Assembly (NCBI GenBank): GCA_965206365.1 | Contig: CBDBJL010000016.1 | Span: 124,001-188,000, forward strand | Length of the DNA stretch: 64,000 nucleotides | Origin: CBDBJL01 sp965206365 | GTDB lineage: Bacteria > Pseudomonadota > Alphaproteobacteria > JABAAW01 > JAHZMA01 | Direction: 5' to 3' | Shown here: positions 25,695-34,430 of the stretch, piece by piece | Layout of the letters: each line of letters starts with the position of its first letter | Position numbering within the stretch: the stretch's first letter is position 1 | Program-made: the position numbers and the translations under genes | Notes under the pieces: model-generated | The model's database searches: none | What the model was told of the DNA's origin: nothing | Seen by the model: the letters and a program-made list of their open reading frames with translations, nothing else

Positions 25695-26822
25695 TTATAA
25701 TATCGGCAATGTATCATTAGCCCGTTTGGATAAATATTCTGCACCATTTTTCGTAATAACAATATTTTCTTCTGCAACCATAATTTTACCATTCATGATT
25801 TCGATACTCGGCTCTAAAGTTAATACCATATTTTCTTCAATGATGGTTTCATCAAGTGGCGAGAAAGATGGAAATTCGGTTAATTGCATACCCAACCCAT
25901 GGCCAAACCGACCAACTTGACCCGCATCACCTTTAATAATTGCATTCATGGCAACAAAAACTTCTGCCATAGAAGCACCAGGTTTTGCAGCATGAAACCC
26001 AACATCTGTTGCTTGATATAAAATATCATAGGCATTTTTGGCTTCATCAATGGCCGAGCTAAAGGCAAAATTTCGATCAAAATCACAATAATAGCCTTTG
26101 AGAGTTGAGCCCGTATCTAGCAACAAAATATCTTTTTCGGCAATTTTTTGCGCACAAGGTGGGGCAATAATATTATCATGGCCTTCTGGGTCAGCACCAC
26201 CAACAAGATATTCTACATTATCCGCGCCTTCTTGTAAAAGTGCAATGCGAAATTTGCGAAAAACTTCCTCTAAGCTTTGCCCTTGATGGAAAAGTTCAGG
26301 TGCCCGAGCAAAGGCTCTACTCGCAATTTCACAAATATCTCGGATAATCGCAATTTCTGCTGCCGATTTCACCACTCTTAATTTTTGGATGATCGGAGTG
26401 CAATCTATAAATTTTTTCGATAATTTTTTTATCAATAGCTGATATTTAACCATTGACATGGTTAAGCAAGTTTCTTCGCCCATTGGCATTCCAATATTTT
26501 TATAATGAGATAATGCCTCAATTAACAAGGGAAGTTCCGGCATAGATAGATCTGGAGAGGCAAAAATACGAATATCATCAACCCAACTTTTTTGCATAAG
26601 ATTCTCGCCAATCGATGGAATAATAGCAATTGGTTTGCCGCCTTTCGGAACAATCAAATACCACGGCCTTGTCGGGCTTTTCCAAAATAAAGTGCGAAAG
26701 CCAGTAAAATACATGATTTCAGCTTCGCTGGTAAAAAACATGGCATCCATATCTTGTTGATCCATAAGGCTTTGAGCCTTGCAAAGACGTTTCTCATATT
26801 CCTCAGGTAAAAAATCTAGCAT
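25695..26822 (-). CDS. M24 family hydrolase (DoeA/Xaa-Pro peptidase-like)
   Basis: A 375-residue creatinase/prolidase-fold enzyme. The N-terminal domain covers about residues 1-140. The catalytic pita-bread domain has the metal ligands LLLDTGSTLKGYYCDFDRNF (two Asp), GRFGHGLGMQLTEFP (His) and LTLEPSI (Glu), and ends at MVAEENIVITKNGAEYLS (Glu). The family includes ectoine hydrolase DoeA/EutD and Xaa-Pro aminopeptidases. Neighbours resemble EutA, EutE/ArgE and EutB/DAPAL proteins, which makes a ring-opening or amide hydrolase role plausible. It overlaps no neighbour; the upstream gene ends three bases before its start. Confidence 0.8.
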   Translation of the reverse strand: MLDFLPEEYEKRLCKAQSLMDQQDMDAMFFTSEAEIMYFTGFRTLFWKSPTRPWYLIVPKGGKPIAIIPSIGENLMQKSWVDDIRIFASPDLSMPELPLLIEALSHYKNIGMPMGEETCLTMSMVKYQLLIKKLSKKFIDCTPIIQKLRVVKSAAEIAIIRDICEIASRAFARAPELFHQGQSLEEVFRKFRIALLQEGADNVEYLVGGADPEGHDNIIAPPCAQKIAEKDILLLDTGSTLKGYYCDFDRNFAFSSAIDEAKNAYDILYQATDVGFHAAKPGASMAEVFVAMNAIIKGDAGQVGRFGHGLGMQLTEFPSFSPLDETIIEENMVLTLEPSIEIMNGKIMVAEENIVITKNGAEYLSKRANDTLPIL

Positions 26823-26825
26823 GGT

Positions 26826-27917
26826 TTATGCAGCTTCAGAGATAATCGATAAAATACGAGATTGGGCATTTAACTCTACTTTTCTTTCTATGGAAGCATA
26901 GTGGAATCCTGCAAAGCCAGCACCACCAGATGGGCTAGTGCTAAGGTTGCAAAAATCTAAATATTTGATGGCCTCTGCGCATTCATCATCACTGATTGTC
27001 ATAAAATAATCCGCATCCTCTGCCAAAGCTTGCAGAGCTAAATCAGAGGGCTCTTTGCAATCTAATCTGCCCATATTAGAGATTTGATTGCCGACAGAAG
27101 TTTTCTTGCCCGCAAGAATGCTTGCTTGCAAACAAGGCGCAAAATCAGCCTCAACAATAATTATGATCATATCATCAGACCAAATTTTACGAAAATATTT
27201 CGCCATAGCAGAGGCAAGCCCGCCAACACCCGCTTGCAGGAAAACATGACTAGGTTCTTCGATCTGGCGGGTAATTTCATCGGCCAATGCCAAATAGCCT
27301 TCCATGATCATCTTACCACCATCATAGCCTTTCCATGAAGAATCAGATAGTAAAAACCAATTATTGTCATCGGCAGCTTGTTTTGCTCCTGCCAGCGAAG
27401 CTTCGTAATCATCGCCTTCGATCACCACAGTTGCGCCGTACTCTTCTAGCCTGGTTGCAAATGATTCAGGAACATTTCTTGAGAGATAAATTACAGCCTT
27501 GGCACCAAAAATTTTGGCACCCGCCGCGATTGAAAGCCCATGATTGCCTGCACTCGAGCAAATATAAGTTTCACCTTTTAATATTGTAGATAAATGTTCT
27601 TGATCCTTAATTGCATCACCAGCCCTTTCATAAGCATGGCGGGCAATAACATAGGCTGCACCTAAAGCCTTAAAACTGCCAAGCCGCATACGCGAACGCT
27701 CGTCCTTAAAGTATAAATTTTTAACATTGTAAGATTCTGCCAGTGTTTTTTGCTCACAAAGCGACGTTGGTTGAGCAATAGGGCAAAGGTTTAGCAGATA
27801 ATTGACCAAAGTTGGGTCAGTAGATAAAACCCCATTCTCGCAATCATGATCAACTGGAAATGATTTTCCTCTGTAAGGGTTTGATATTATATTAATTGCA
27901 ATATCTCCGATATTCAT
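26826..27917 (-). CDS. PLP-dependent lyase, diaminopropionate ammonia-lyase-like
   Basis: A 363-residue fold-type II PLP enzyme. The lysine motif is LYFKDERSRMRLGSFKALGAAY (Schiff-base Lys in SFKALG); the phosphate and substrate loops are SSAGNHGLSIAAGA and SPSGGAGFAGFHYA. SDSSWKGYDGGKMIMEGY matches the D(S/T)(S/A)WEGY..IPxxIMxGY block of diaminopropionate ammonia-lyases better than threonine dehydratases. It would split 2,3-diaminopropionate or a similar diamino acid into pyruvate and ammonia. It heads the four-gene catabolic unit. ATG 27917 is chosen; a TTG lies three codons upstream. The hydroxyectoine enzyme EutB is the main alternative. Confidence 0.75.
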   Translation of the reverse strand: MNIGDIAINIISNPYRGKSFPVDHDCENGVLSTDPTLVNYLLNLCPIAQPTSLCEQKTLAESYNVKNLYFKDERSRMRLGSFKALGAAYVIARHAYERAGDAIKDQEHLSTILKGETYICSSAGNHGLSIAAGAKIFGAKAVIYLSRNVPESFATRLEEYGATVVIEGDDYEASLAGAKQAADDNNWFLLSDSSWKGYDGGKMIMEGYLALADEITRQIEEPSHVFLQAGVGGLASAMAKYFRKIWSDDMIIIIVEADFAPCLQASILAGKKTSVGNQISNMGRLDCKEPSDLALQALAEDADYFMTISDDECAEAIKYLDFCNLSTSPSGGAGFAGFHYASIERKVELNAQSRILSIISEAA

Positions 27918-27926
27918 TACTACCAA

Positions 27927-28495
27927 AACAAGTGATTATATGATATTGTAATTTTAATTGCAATTGATTTCAATTCAATAATGCATATATTATTCAACAA
28001 TATCGCTTAATTCGCCCGTGGTTTTTGGGCTCCTAATTCTAGTATCAATCCAGAAATTTTGAAAAAAATAGTTGCTTATGATGCAACTATGCCTTTAAAA
28101 ACTTTATTCCGCGAGCAGCTACTGAAAGAATGTGGGTTTGTATCTATTGCAATTGATAAATTATGCCCCCGATGAGCCATGAGCGAGCTTTAAAATATTT
28201 TCCGTTGCCAATTCCCAAAAAACATTCCAGAAACCAAACCAAACCAAAATATTCTGGGTAAAAGGGAATATTTTTGATAATATTCAAGTAATATTTGTGC
28301 CAGAATTGCCGTATTTCTGGTGGCAATTCATCTTTCGGGCGTAAATAATTTCCTATTGGCAAGATTGCCCCCCTAATATAATCCGAGCATTGGATTTAGT
28401 CTAAGCAAATCGATCCCGTAAAATCATGGCAAAAATTATCGTGAAACAACAACGAAAACAAAGCTAAGCATAGAAAAGATTTATGGAAATTCACC
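27927..28495. other. Intergenic stretch with unrecognised frame fragments
   Basis: This stretch separates the catabolic genes from the tracrRNA region. A plus-strand frame near 28040-28175 reads INPEILKKIVAYDATMPLKT and ends IDKLCPR, without an upstream start. A minus-strand frame at 28144-28362 reads LRPKDELPPEIRQFWHKYY. Neither has a ribosome site or family I recognise; both are probably fragments. No tRNA or insertion sequence ends are visible. Confidence 0.35.
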
Positions 28496-28640
28496 ACAAA
28501 GCATTGAGCCTCTGCCCGGTAAACCAAGCAAAGGCCTAAATTATCTTAGGCGAACCTAAGAAATATCTTTCAGATGTATTATAAAATACACCCTTACTAT
28601 AGCCCTTAATCCATCCCAAACGAATTATGCTATACGAAAC
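28496..28640 (-). ncRNA. tracrRNA (copy A), type II-C
   Basis: The plus-strand stretch 28597-28635 (CTATAG...CCATCCCAAACGAA then TTATGCTATAC) matches the CRISPR repeat in crRNA orientation, so a minus-strand RNA would carry the anti-repeat. The upper stem matches almost perfectly; the lower part (CUUAA insert) gives the usual bulge. Downstream in the RNA follow AGUAAGG and UCUGAAAGAU, closely like the Neisseria II-C nexus AUAAGG..GUCUGAAAAGAU. Then come three hairpins: UGUAUU-UUAU-AAUACA (28575-28590), CUUAGG-UUCG-CCUAAG (28545-28560, a UUCG tetraloop) and GCCUUUGC...GCAGAGGC (28508-28535). The exact 5' and 3' ends are inferred. Confidence 0.85.
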
Positions 28641-28833
28641 CACAATATGTGCCAAAAACAAAAAAAGACCCACAATGCTAACCAAAACCCATCATCAAAA
28701 ACAAATTTAGAGACAGGCTCGTAATTTCATCGAACTACTAACGCCCTACTTTATCATAAATTCTAGAGTAAGACAAACCTTATTTATCAGTTTTGTTGGA
28801 ATAATCTTAACAACAAGGATAAAACATCAAATA

Positions 28834-28945
28834 ACAAAGCATTGAGCCTCCGTAACTGAAAAAAAAGACTCAACTATACTTAGGCGAATCTAAGAGATAT
28901 CTTTCAGATGTATTATAAAATACATATTTTCTATAGTTCCCGCCG
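28834..28945 (-). ncRNA. tracrRNA-like RNA (copy B), shortened anti-repeat
   Basis: A second unit about 338 bases from copy A keeps the same tail: ACAAAGCATTGAGCCTC (28834-28850), the hairpin at 28879-28894 (one stem base changed, CTTAGA) and TGTATT-TTAT-AATACA at 28909-28924. Its anti-repeat differs. Only CTATAGTTCCC (28931-28941) matches the repeat, a perfect 11-base match to the lower stem, while the rest has diverged. On the minus strand, TGTTAGAAT (an extended -10 box) sits directly upstream, so the RNA could start just before GCGGGAACUAUAG. It may be a short tracrRNA, a scaRNA-like regulatory RNA, or a decaying duplicate. Confidence 0.65.
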
Positions 28946-29093
28946 ATATTCTAACATAATTTTTGGCATTTTTATTTTCTAAAAAATATTACAAAGACAC
29001 CTATTAATAGATATCATCGGTGAATAAAAAGATGTAATATTGACACTTAATTGTGTATTTAAGGGGGATAAGGCGCAAAGGAGCTTCAAAGTA

Positions 29094-29765
29094 ATGGTAA
29101 AAAAACAACCCAGAAACCCTCAAAATTATATTTTAGGAATTGATGTTGGAGTCGGCTCGCTAGGCGTTGCCTTAATTGCAATCGATGGGGATACGCCTAG
29201 AATTTTAAATGGTAGTTCGTTAATTTATCCCAGTGCAAGTGGAAATAGTGACAGGCGCACCCATAGGTTAGCGCGTAACTACTTCCAAAATCGGACAAAA
29301 CGTAAGAAATTGCTTCAGAAGAAACTAACAGAGTTTTTGCAATTACAAGGTGAAGGATATCGGATCGGGCAAACCCATATCAAACCCTATAACGCCGAAA
29401 GATTTCCCAAAGTTAAGAATAAAAAAAATAACTCTTGTGTGGCGTTACGCGCCATGGCTTTGGATGAACAACTAACTTTACCTGAATTATTTCGAGTTTT
29501 TATGCACCTTGCAACGCATCGCGGAGTCCGCCTTACCAAAGCAATCAAAGAGGCTGAGCAAAAAGAAACCGGTGTGCTGAAACAAGCGATACAGGAATTG
29601 CAAGAGCAAATGCAAACAGCAGACAATACAGGAAAAATGATTCGCACTGTGGGTGAATATCTTGCCAAGCAAGAAAAAAAGGGTCAGGCTATAAAGTTGC
29701 GTCCAGATGCTTTTAATAAACGAGCTATTTTTCTACTCACGTGCGATGATTATCAAAGAGTTTGA
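29094..29765 (+). CDS. cas9: Cas9, N-terminal part up to a frameshift
   Basis: The start of the type II-C CRISPR effector nuclease. ATG 29094 follows a good ribosome site (AAGGAG); a TTG at 29040 would add 18 residues without support. RuvC-I is ILGIDVGVGSLGVALIAID with catalytic Asp17. The arginine-rich bridge helix (DRRTHRLARNYFQNRTKRKK) lies near residues 55-80, and the REC lobe begins after it. True homology runs to codon 213 (RAIF, near 29732). Beyond that the frame reads LLTCDDYQRV and stops at 29765, because a run of five T at 29728-29732 carries one base too many. Removing one T gives RAIFYSRAMIIKEF and joins the next part. Confidence 0.85.
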   Translation: MVKKQPRNPQNYILGIDVGVGSLGVALIAIDGDTPRILNGSSLIYPSASGNSDRRTHRLARNYFQNRTKRKKLLQKKLTEFLQLQGEGYRIGQTHIKPYNAERFPKVKNKKNNSCVALRAMALDEQLTLPELFRVFMHLATHRGVRLTKAIKEAEQKETGVLKQAIQELQEQMQTADNTGKMIRTVGEYLAKQEKKGQAIKLRPDAFNKRAIFLLTCDDYQRV

Positions 29766-32700
29766 CCAGATTATTGCCAAGCAACAAGAATATTACCCTG
29801 AAATTTTTACACCGGAAAATATTCAACTTATAAAAGAAGGCTCTCTTAAAAAAACAATTGAAGGTAAAGAAAGAATAATTGGTTATGGGATTTTTTGTGA
29901 AAAAGGTGCGTATCAAAGCGCGATCGAAGAAAAAATTGGTTATTGTTGTTACCTTCCGGAAGCGGGGACCATAAGAGAGAAACGAATTGCAATCGCTTCT
30001 AATTTGTTTCAAGAAAAGCGTTTGCTCGAACAAATTAATAATCTCCGTATTTATCAAGGTGCAAAAGCTGGCGGTGAAGCCGGGGATGGCAAATTAACTT
30101 TAGCGCAACGCGATCTTGTTTATGAAAACATGCTCGAGGAAAAAGAGGCGGTTAAGGGAAATAAAATTGGGAAATGGCTTAATTTAGCCAGTAATTCTCG
30201 CCTTAATATTGATGCAAGTGGCAAAAAAAAATCCGAACAAGTGATCCAACCTCATGTAATTCTTGCCACAATCAAAAAAACCAAAAATTCTGAACTTTTT
30301 GCAACATGGCAGAGTTTAAGTGCTGAGGCGCAGGATTATGCAGTTAAATTATTGCATGATGAGGGGGAATTAGATGCAAATATGAAAGCATGGGTAGAAG
30401 AATTTCCTGATTTTCCGCCCGATTGGATTGAAACATTACAAAATATTATTTTGCCACGAGGCTATGCGGCAACGGGCACCACTGCCACTTCGAAATTGAT
30501 TGCAGAATTACGCGCTGATGTGATTACTCATTACAAAGCTGAAATACGCGCTAAACTCAAACATCCTACATCTGAACCCACAGAAGATTATTTGCCATAT
30601 TACGGAAGATTGCCCTCCTTAGAACATTATTGTCAGGGGGCAAGCAAGCATCCGGCCGAACCATTAGAAAAACAATTTGGTAAAATCCCCAATTCGGTCG
30701 TGCATCAATCACTCAATAAAATTCGCAAAATTCTCAACACCTATATTAAAGAATATGGTCCGCCACAAAAGATTCACCTCGAACTTGCACGCGAGTTAAA
30801 TAAATCACTTAAGGAACGTGAGAACGAGGATAAAAAAAATCAAAAAAATCAAAAAAAAAATACTAAATATAATGATAAAATCCTCACCTATAGGGACCGA
30901 ACCTCGCGCAAATATCGACGCGCCTTAAAATTACATGAGTGGCAACTCCCTAAACAACAAAAAAAATTATACAAAGAGCAAAAATGTATTTGCCCGTATT
31001 CAGGAACAGAAATCAGCATTGATGATATTTTTACTGGCAAGGCCGAAATTGATCATATTTTGCCTTATTCTCAAACCATGCTCGATAATATTAGTAATTT
31101 GGTGTTATGCACAAAAGAAGCGAATTCGAAGAAGAAAAAGCAAACCCCTTACGAAGCTTTTTCTGGTGGCTATCCTGATGGAACTGGTAGAACTTATGAT
31201 GATATTCTCACAACGATTGCAGATTATCCAGAATATAAGAAGAAAAAATTTAATGAAGATGCGATGGCGCATTTTAAAAATAAAAATCTTTTCGCAACCA
31301 GATTTAAAACCGATACCCAGTATTTGGCAAAAGTGGTTCATAATTATTTAGGATGCTTAAAATTAAATCCTATCAACCAACAGCAAGATGAAAAGCATGA
31401 AAATAACCCTGAATCACAGCATGATGCTCAAGATAAAATCGACGGTGAAGTAAAGAAAAAAAGGATTATCTGTCTTTCCGGCGGTATTACCGCTGATCTG
31501 CGACATCATTGGGGCTTGGGCAATATCCTCCAAAATTTTGAACAAGATAGCCTCACCAGTGTCGGACGAGAAGAAATGGCTGATAATATTAACAAAGATT
31601 TTTTGCAATATATCAAAACTAGACAAATCGATTTACAGAAACAGGCGAAAAAAAAGGTGCTCGATGAAGCTGAGCAAAAATTTCTCGCAATTAATCTTGC
31701 CGAACTTCAAACAAATCAGCGGGGCGACTGGGATGATTATGTTAAAAATATATTTAGGGATCGTGAAAATAAAGCAAAAAAGAATCGCCTGGATTATCGT
31801 CATCATTTCATTGATGCGATTGTGATCGCTTGTACCAATGCCTCGGAAGTAAATAGGCTTAATGCGGCAAATGCAAATTATCGAAACCAAAAAACCGAGA
31901 ATACGCAAAGTTTTTACCAGCAAAAACAACAGCACCGAATCGAGCATTCAGGCGTTAAAAAACATCCCTTAAATTGGGTGAATTTTTGCCAAGATGTTAA
32001 AGATTATTTGCGCGCTCATCCTAATTTAATCGTGCAAAATCCTAATTTCAACAGTGCATCGCGCCAGATCCATGAAGAAACTAATTATCGCAAAATTATT
32101 GATATTTATACTCAGAATAAAACCACACAAGCAGAAAATTATCTTCAATCTCTTGTATCCAGCCGACAATCTTTGGATAATTTAGTTGCAGAGAAAAGTT
32201 TTGATGCTTTGCTCCCAAAAAAAGAGGATTGGATGCAAACATTGCGCAAGAAAAACAGCATTTGTAAATCTCCGATCGGGGATCGACCTCGATTTTCGCC
32301 GGAAGAATTGGAAATTGAAATTACAAAAATTACAGCGAAACTTGCAGTTCAGGCCGAAATCAAACAATTTTTAGAAGATAAATTTCATGGAGCCAAGAAA
32401 GAAAAACGCGTTATTTATGAGGCAACAAAAGATAAGCTAGTAAAAGATAAAATCGTAAAAGGTGAACCCGAAGAAGAAAAATTGGTAAAAACCTCTGTGC
32501 CAGAACAAATGGCATGGGCAATTACAGAATATAAAAACCGGAAAAGCAAAGGAGAAATTAACACAATATTTGGGCGCAAATATTTCACAATCTATAAATA
32601 TCTCACAGTGATTGAAATTAGAAATAAATCCCTTGAGACAGACTTAAAACAACAAAGACAAAATATCCCCACCCGCCCGCAACGTGTGGTGGTAACCGGC

Positions 32701-33105
32701 AATAATTCGCATAGCGATATTTTCTACTATTACGATGACAATGGTGCCCGCCAGATTGGGTGGGAATGTATTGCCGTTATCGCTGTACGAAAAGCAGATT
32801 ACCAACCCGCATGGCGGCAAAAATATCCTAAGGCGAAATTAATTGGGCAATTGCGCATTAATGATACGCTTCAAATTTGGAACAATCCTGATCCCGAAGC
32901 TCCCCTGCGCAAAAGAATTTTGGTACGGGTACAGAAAATGTCGAAAGGATATATTAGTTTTTCGCACTTGCAACGTTCCAAAACCGAAAATATGAGTGCT
33001 CCTTATCGGAAAGTTTCATCCATTGGTCTTTTTCAAGCTTTTGCACCCAAATTGGTCAAGCGTGATGTTACGGGCAAGGTTTATTATCATCGTAAATTAT
33101 ATTAA
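29733..33105 (+). CDS. cas9: Cas9, remainder after the frameshift (REC, RuvC-II, HNH, RuvC-III, PI)
   Basis: Resumes in the +1 frame with YSRAMIIKEFDQII. Numbered on the repaired 1336-residue protein: RuvC-II has Glu563 in KIHLELARELN. HNH has ICPYSGTEISI and AEIDHILPYS with His654, plus NLVLCTKEANSKKKKQTPYE. RuvC-III has DYRHHFIDAIVIA with His903, His904 and Asp907. All catalytic residues are present, so the nuclease would be active if read through. About 430 residues follow RuvC-III, longer than in compact II-C Cas9s such as that of Neisseria (1082 residues total). No ribosome site precedes the first ATG here (29746), so independent translation is unlikely. It is followed by cas1 after 13 bases. 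Confidence 0.85.
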
Positions 33106-33118
33106 AGGAAGCTATTTT

Positions 33119-34030
33119 ATGTGGAGAATTTTGGATATTGGGCAAGATCATCGAAGCTTGTTGGTAAAAAATCATCAATTAGTGATTAAAAATAACACAG
33201 CATCTTCTAAAAATATTCTAGCAACTCTGAATTTTAACGATCTTCATGCCATTATTCTCCATGGTCATGGCATCTGGTTAAGTCGAAATGTGCTGGATCA
33301 GGCAGGTGAACATAATATTCCTGTGATTATTTGCAATGCCCAGCATATTCCCCAAACCATAACTCTGCCCGTAGTAGGGCATTATCATTATCAGCAACGC
33401 GTTCATGGGCAAATTACTATTACACTTGCCCGACGTAAGGGTTTGTGGAAAAAAATTGTTCAAGCCAAAATCAAGGCACAAGCCTATTTGCTGAAATCTT
33501 ATCAATTGCCCGAAGCCGATAGGCTGGAAGCCATGTTGGCAAAAGTTCTTGCTGGTGATGCGAATAATCACGAGGCCCAAGCAGCTCGTATCTATTGGCA
33601 GGCATTATTCGGCAGTGATTTTCGACGCAATATCGAACAACCAGGGCTAAATGCACATCTGAATTATGGTTATGCAATTTTACGCGCATCGGTAGCGCGC
33701 TTTATTGTGGCATCGGGTTTATTACCCGCAATTGGGCTGAATCACCATAATAAGCTGAATCCATTTTGTTTTGTGGATGATGTTATGGAACCATTTCGCC
33801 CGTTAATTGATCGGTTGGTGCGTACGCATCATAAGCCATTTGCCAATCGGGTGACTCCTGAAAATAAAGCAATTTTAAGCGATATTATCAATCACCAGCT
33901 CTATTATCGTGACGAAAATATTTCAGTGCAACATGCGGTTCAAAATTTATGCCATAGTTTTGCCCAGATTTTTTTAGGGGAAGAGAAAAATCTTGCCTTA
34001 CCACCCATTATTTTTACCAATCAATTATAA
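33119..34030 (+). CDS. cas1: CRISPR integrase Cas1, type II-C
   Basis: A 303-residue spacer-integration endonuclease. It opens MWRILDIGQDHRSLLVKNHQ and shows the conserved helical core: Glu in NNHEAQAARIYWQALFG, LNYGYAILRASVARFIVASG, His in GLNHHNKLNPF, and the acidic pair in FVDDVMEPFRPLID. ATG 33119 is chosen because AAAGGAAG lies nine bases upstream; the frame is open farther into cas9 but those residues do not belong to the family. No disruption is visible. It overlaps neither neighbour and is transcribed with cas9 and cas2. Confidence 0.95.
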   Translation: MWRILDIGQDHRSLLVKNHQLVIKNNTASSKNILATLNFNDLHAIILHGHGIWLSRNVLDQAGEHNIPVIICNAQHIPQTITLPVVGHYHYQQRVHGQITITLARRKGLWKKIVQAKIKAQAYLLKSYQLPEADRLEAMLAKVLAGDANNHEAQAARIYWQALFGSDFRRNIEQPGLNAHLNYGYAILRASVARFIVASGLLPAIGLNHHNKLNPFCFVDDVMEPFRPLIDRLVRTHHKPFANRVTPENKAILSDIINHQLYYRDENISVQHAVQNLCHSFAQIFLGEEKNLALPPIIFTNQL

Positions 34031-34052
34031 TATGCTATCGGGATATAAAACA

Positions 34053-34358
34053 ATGTGGCTATTTATCATGTTTGATTTGCCAACTAGCAATCGGGCTGAA
34101 GCCCGTAGTGCGAATCAGTTTAGAAATCACCTGTTACAAGAAGGTTATATTATGAAACAATTTTCTGTTTATATGCGTTATTTTGACAGTAAAAATCGCG
34201 CAAATTCGTCGCTTAGCCGAATTCAGCAGAAAATTCCACAACAAGGTATGGTGAGTGCATTATTTGTTACGGATCGACAATTTGGGCAAATTCAGAATTT
34301 TTATGGCAAAAAACCCAAAAAAAACGACGAGAAACCGACCCAATTACTGTTATTATAG
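34053..34358 (+). CDS. cas2: CRISPR adaptation protein Cas2
   Basis: A 101-residue ferredoxin-fold partner of Cas1. It begins MWLFIMFDLPTSNRAEAR, with the conserved Asp in FDLP, followed by LLQEGYIMKQFSVYMRYF and GMVSALFVTDRQFG. A second in-frame ATG at 34032 would add seven residues; 34053 matches the family start. A 13-bp inverted repeat follows before the array. Confidence 0.93.
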   Translation: MWLFIMFDLPTSNRAEARSANQFRNHLLQEGYIMKQFSVYMRYFDSKNRANSSLSRIQQKIPQQGMVSALFVTDRQFGQIQNFYGKKPKKNDEKPTQLLLL

Positions 34359-34388
34359 GGGAATTATGTGCATTTTTTACACGAATAA

Positions 34389-34427
34389 ATCCCTGGAAAC
34401 CATTTCATATCAAGGGTTTCCAGGGAT
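34389..34427 (-). terminator. 13-bp hairpin between cas2 and the CRISPR array
   Basis: ATCCCTGGAAACC (34389-34401) and GGTTTCCAGGGAT (34415-34427) form a perfect 13-bp stem with a 13-base loop. It lies three bases before the first repeat. On the minus strand it is followed by TTATTCGTG, a weak T-rich tail, so it could end pre-crRNA transcripts before they run into cas2. On the plus strand it could end the cas transcript or mark the array border. The function is inferred from position. Confidence 0.55.
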
Positions 34428-34430
34428 GCT

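Noticed and set aside
29728..29765. Programmed frameshifting in cas9
   Set aside because: A +1 shift would be needed, and there is no stop-proximal slippery codon, stimulatory site or known precedent; mutation or sequencing error is simpler.
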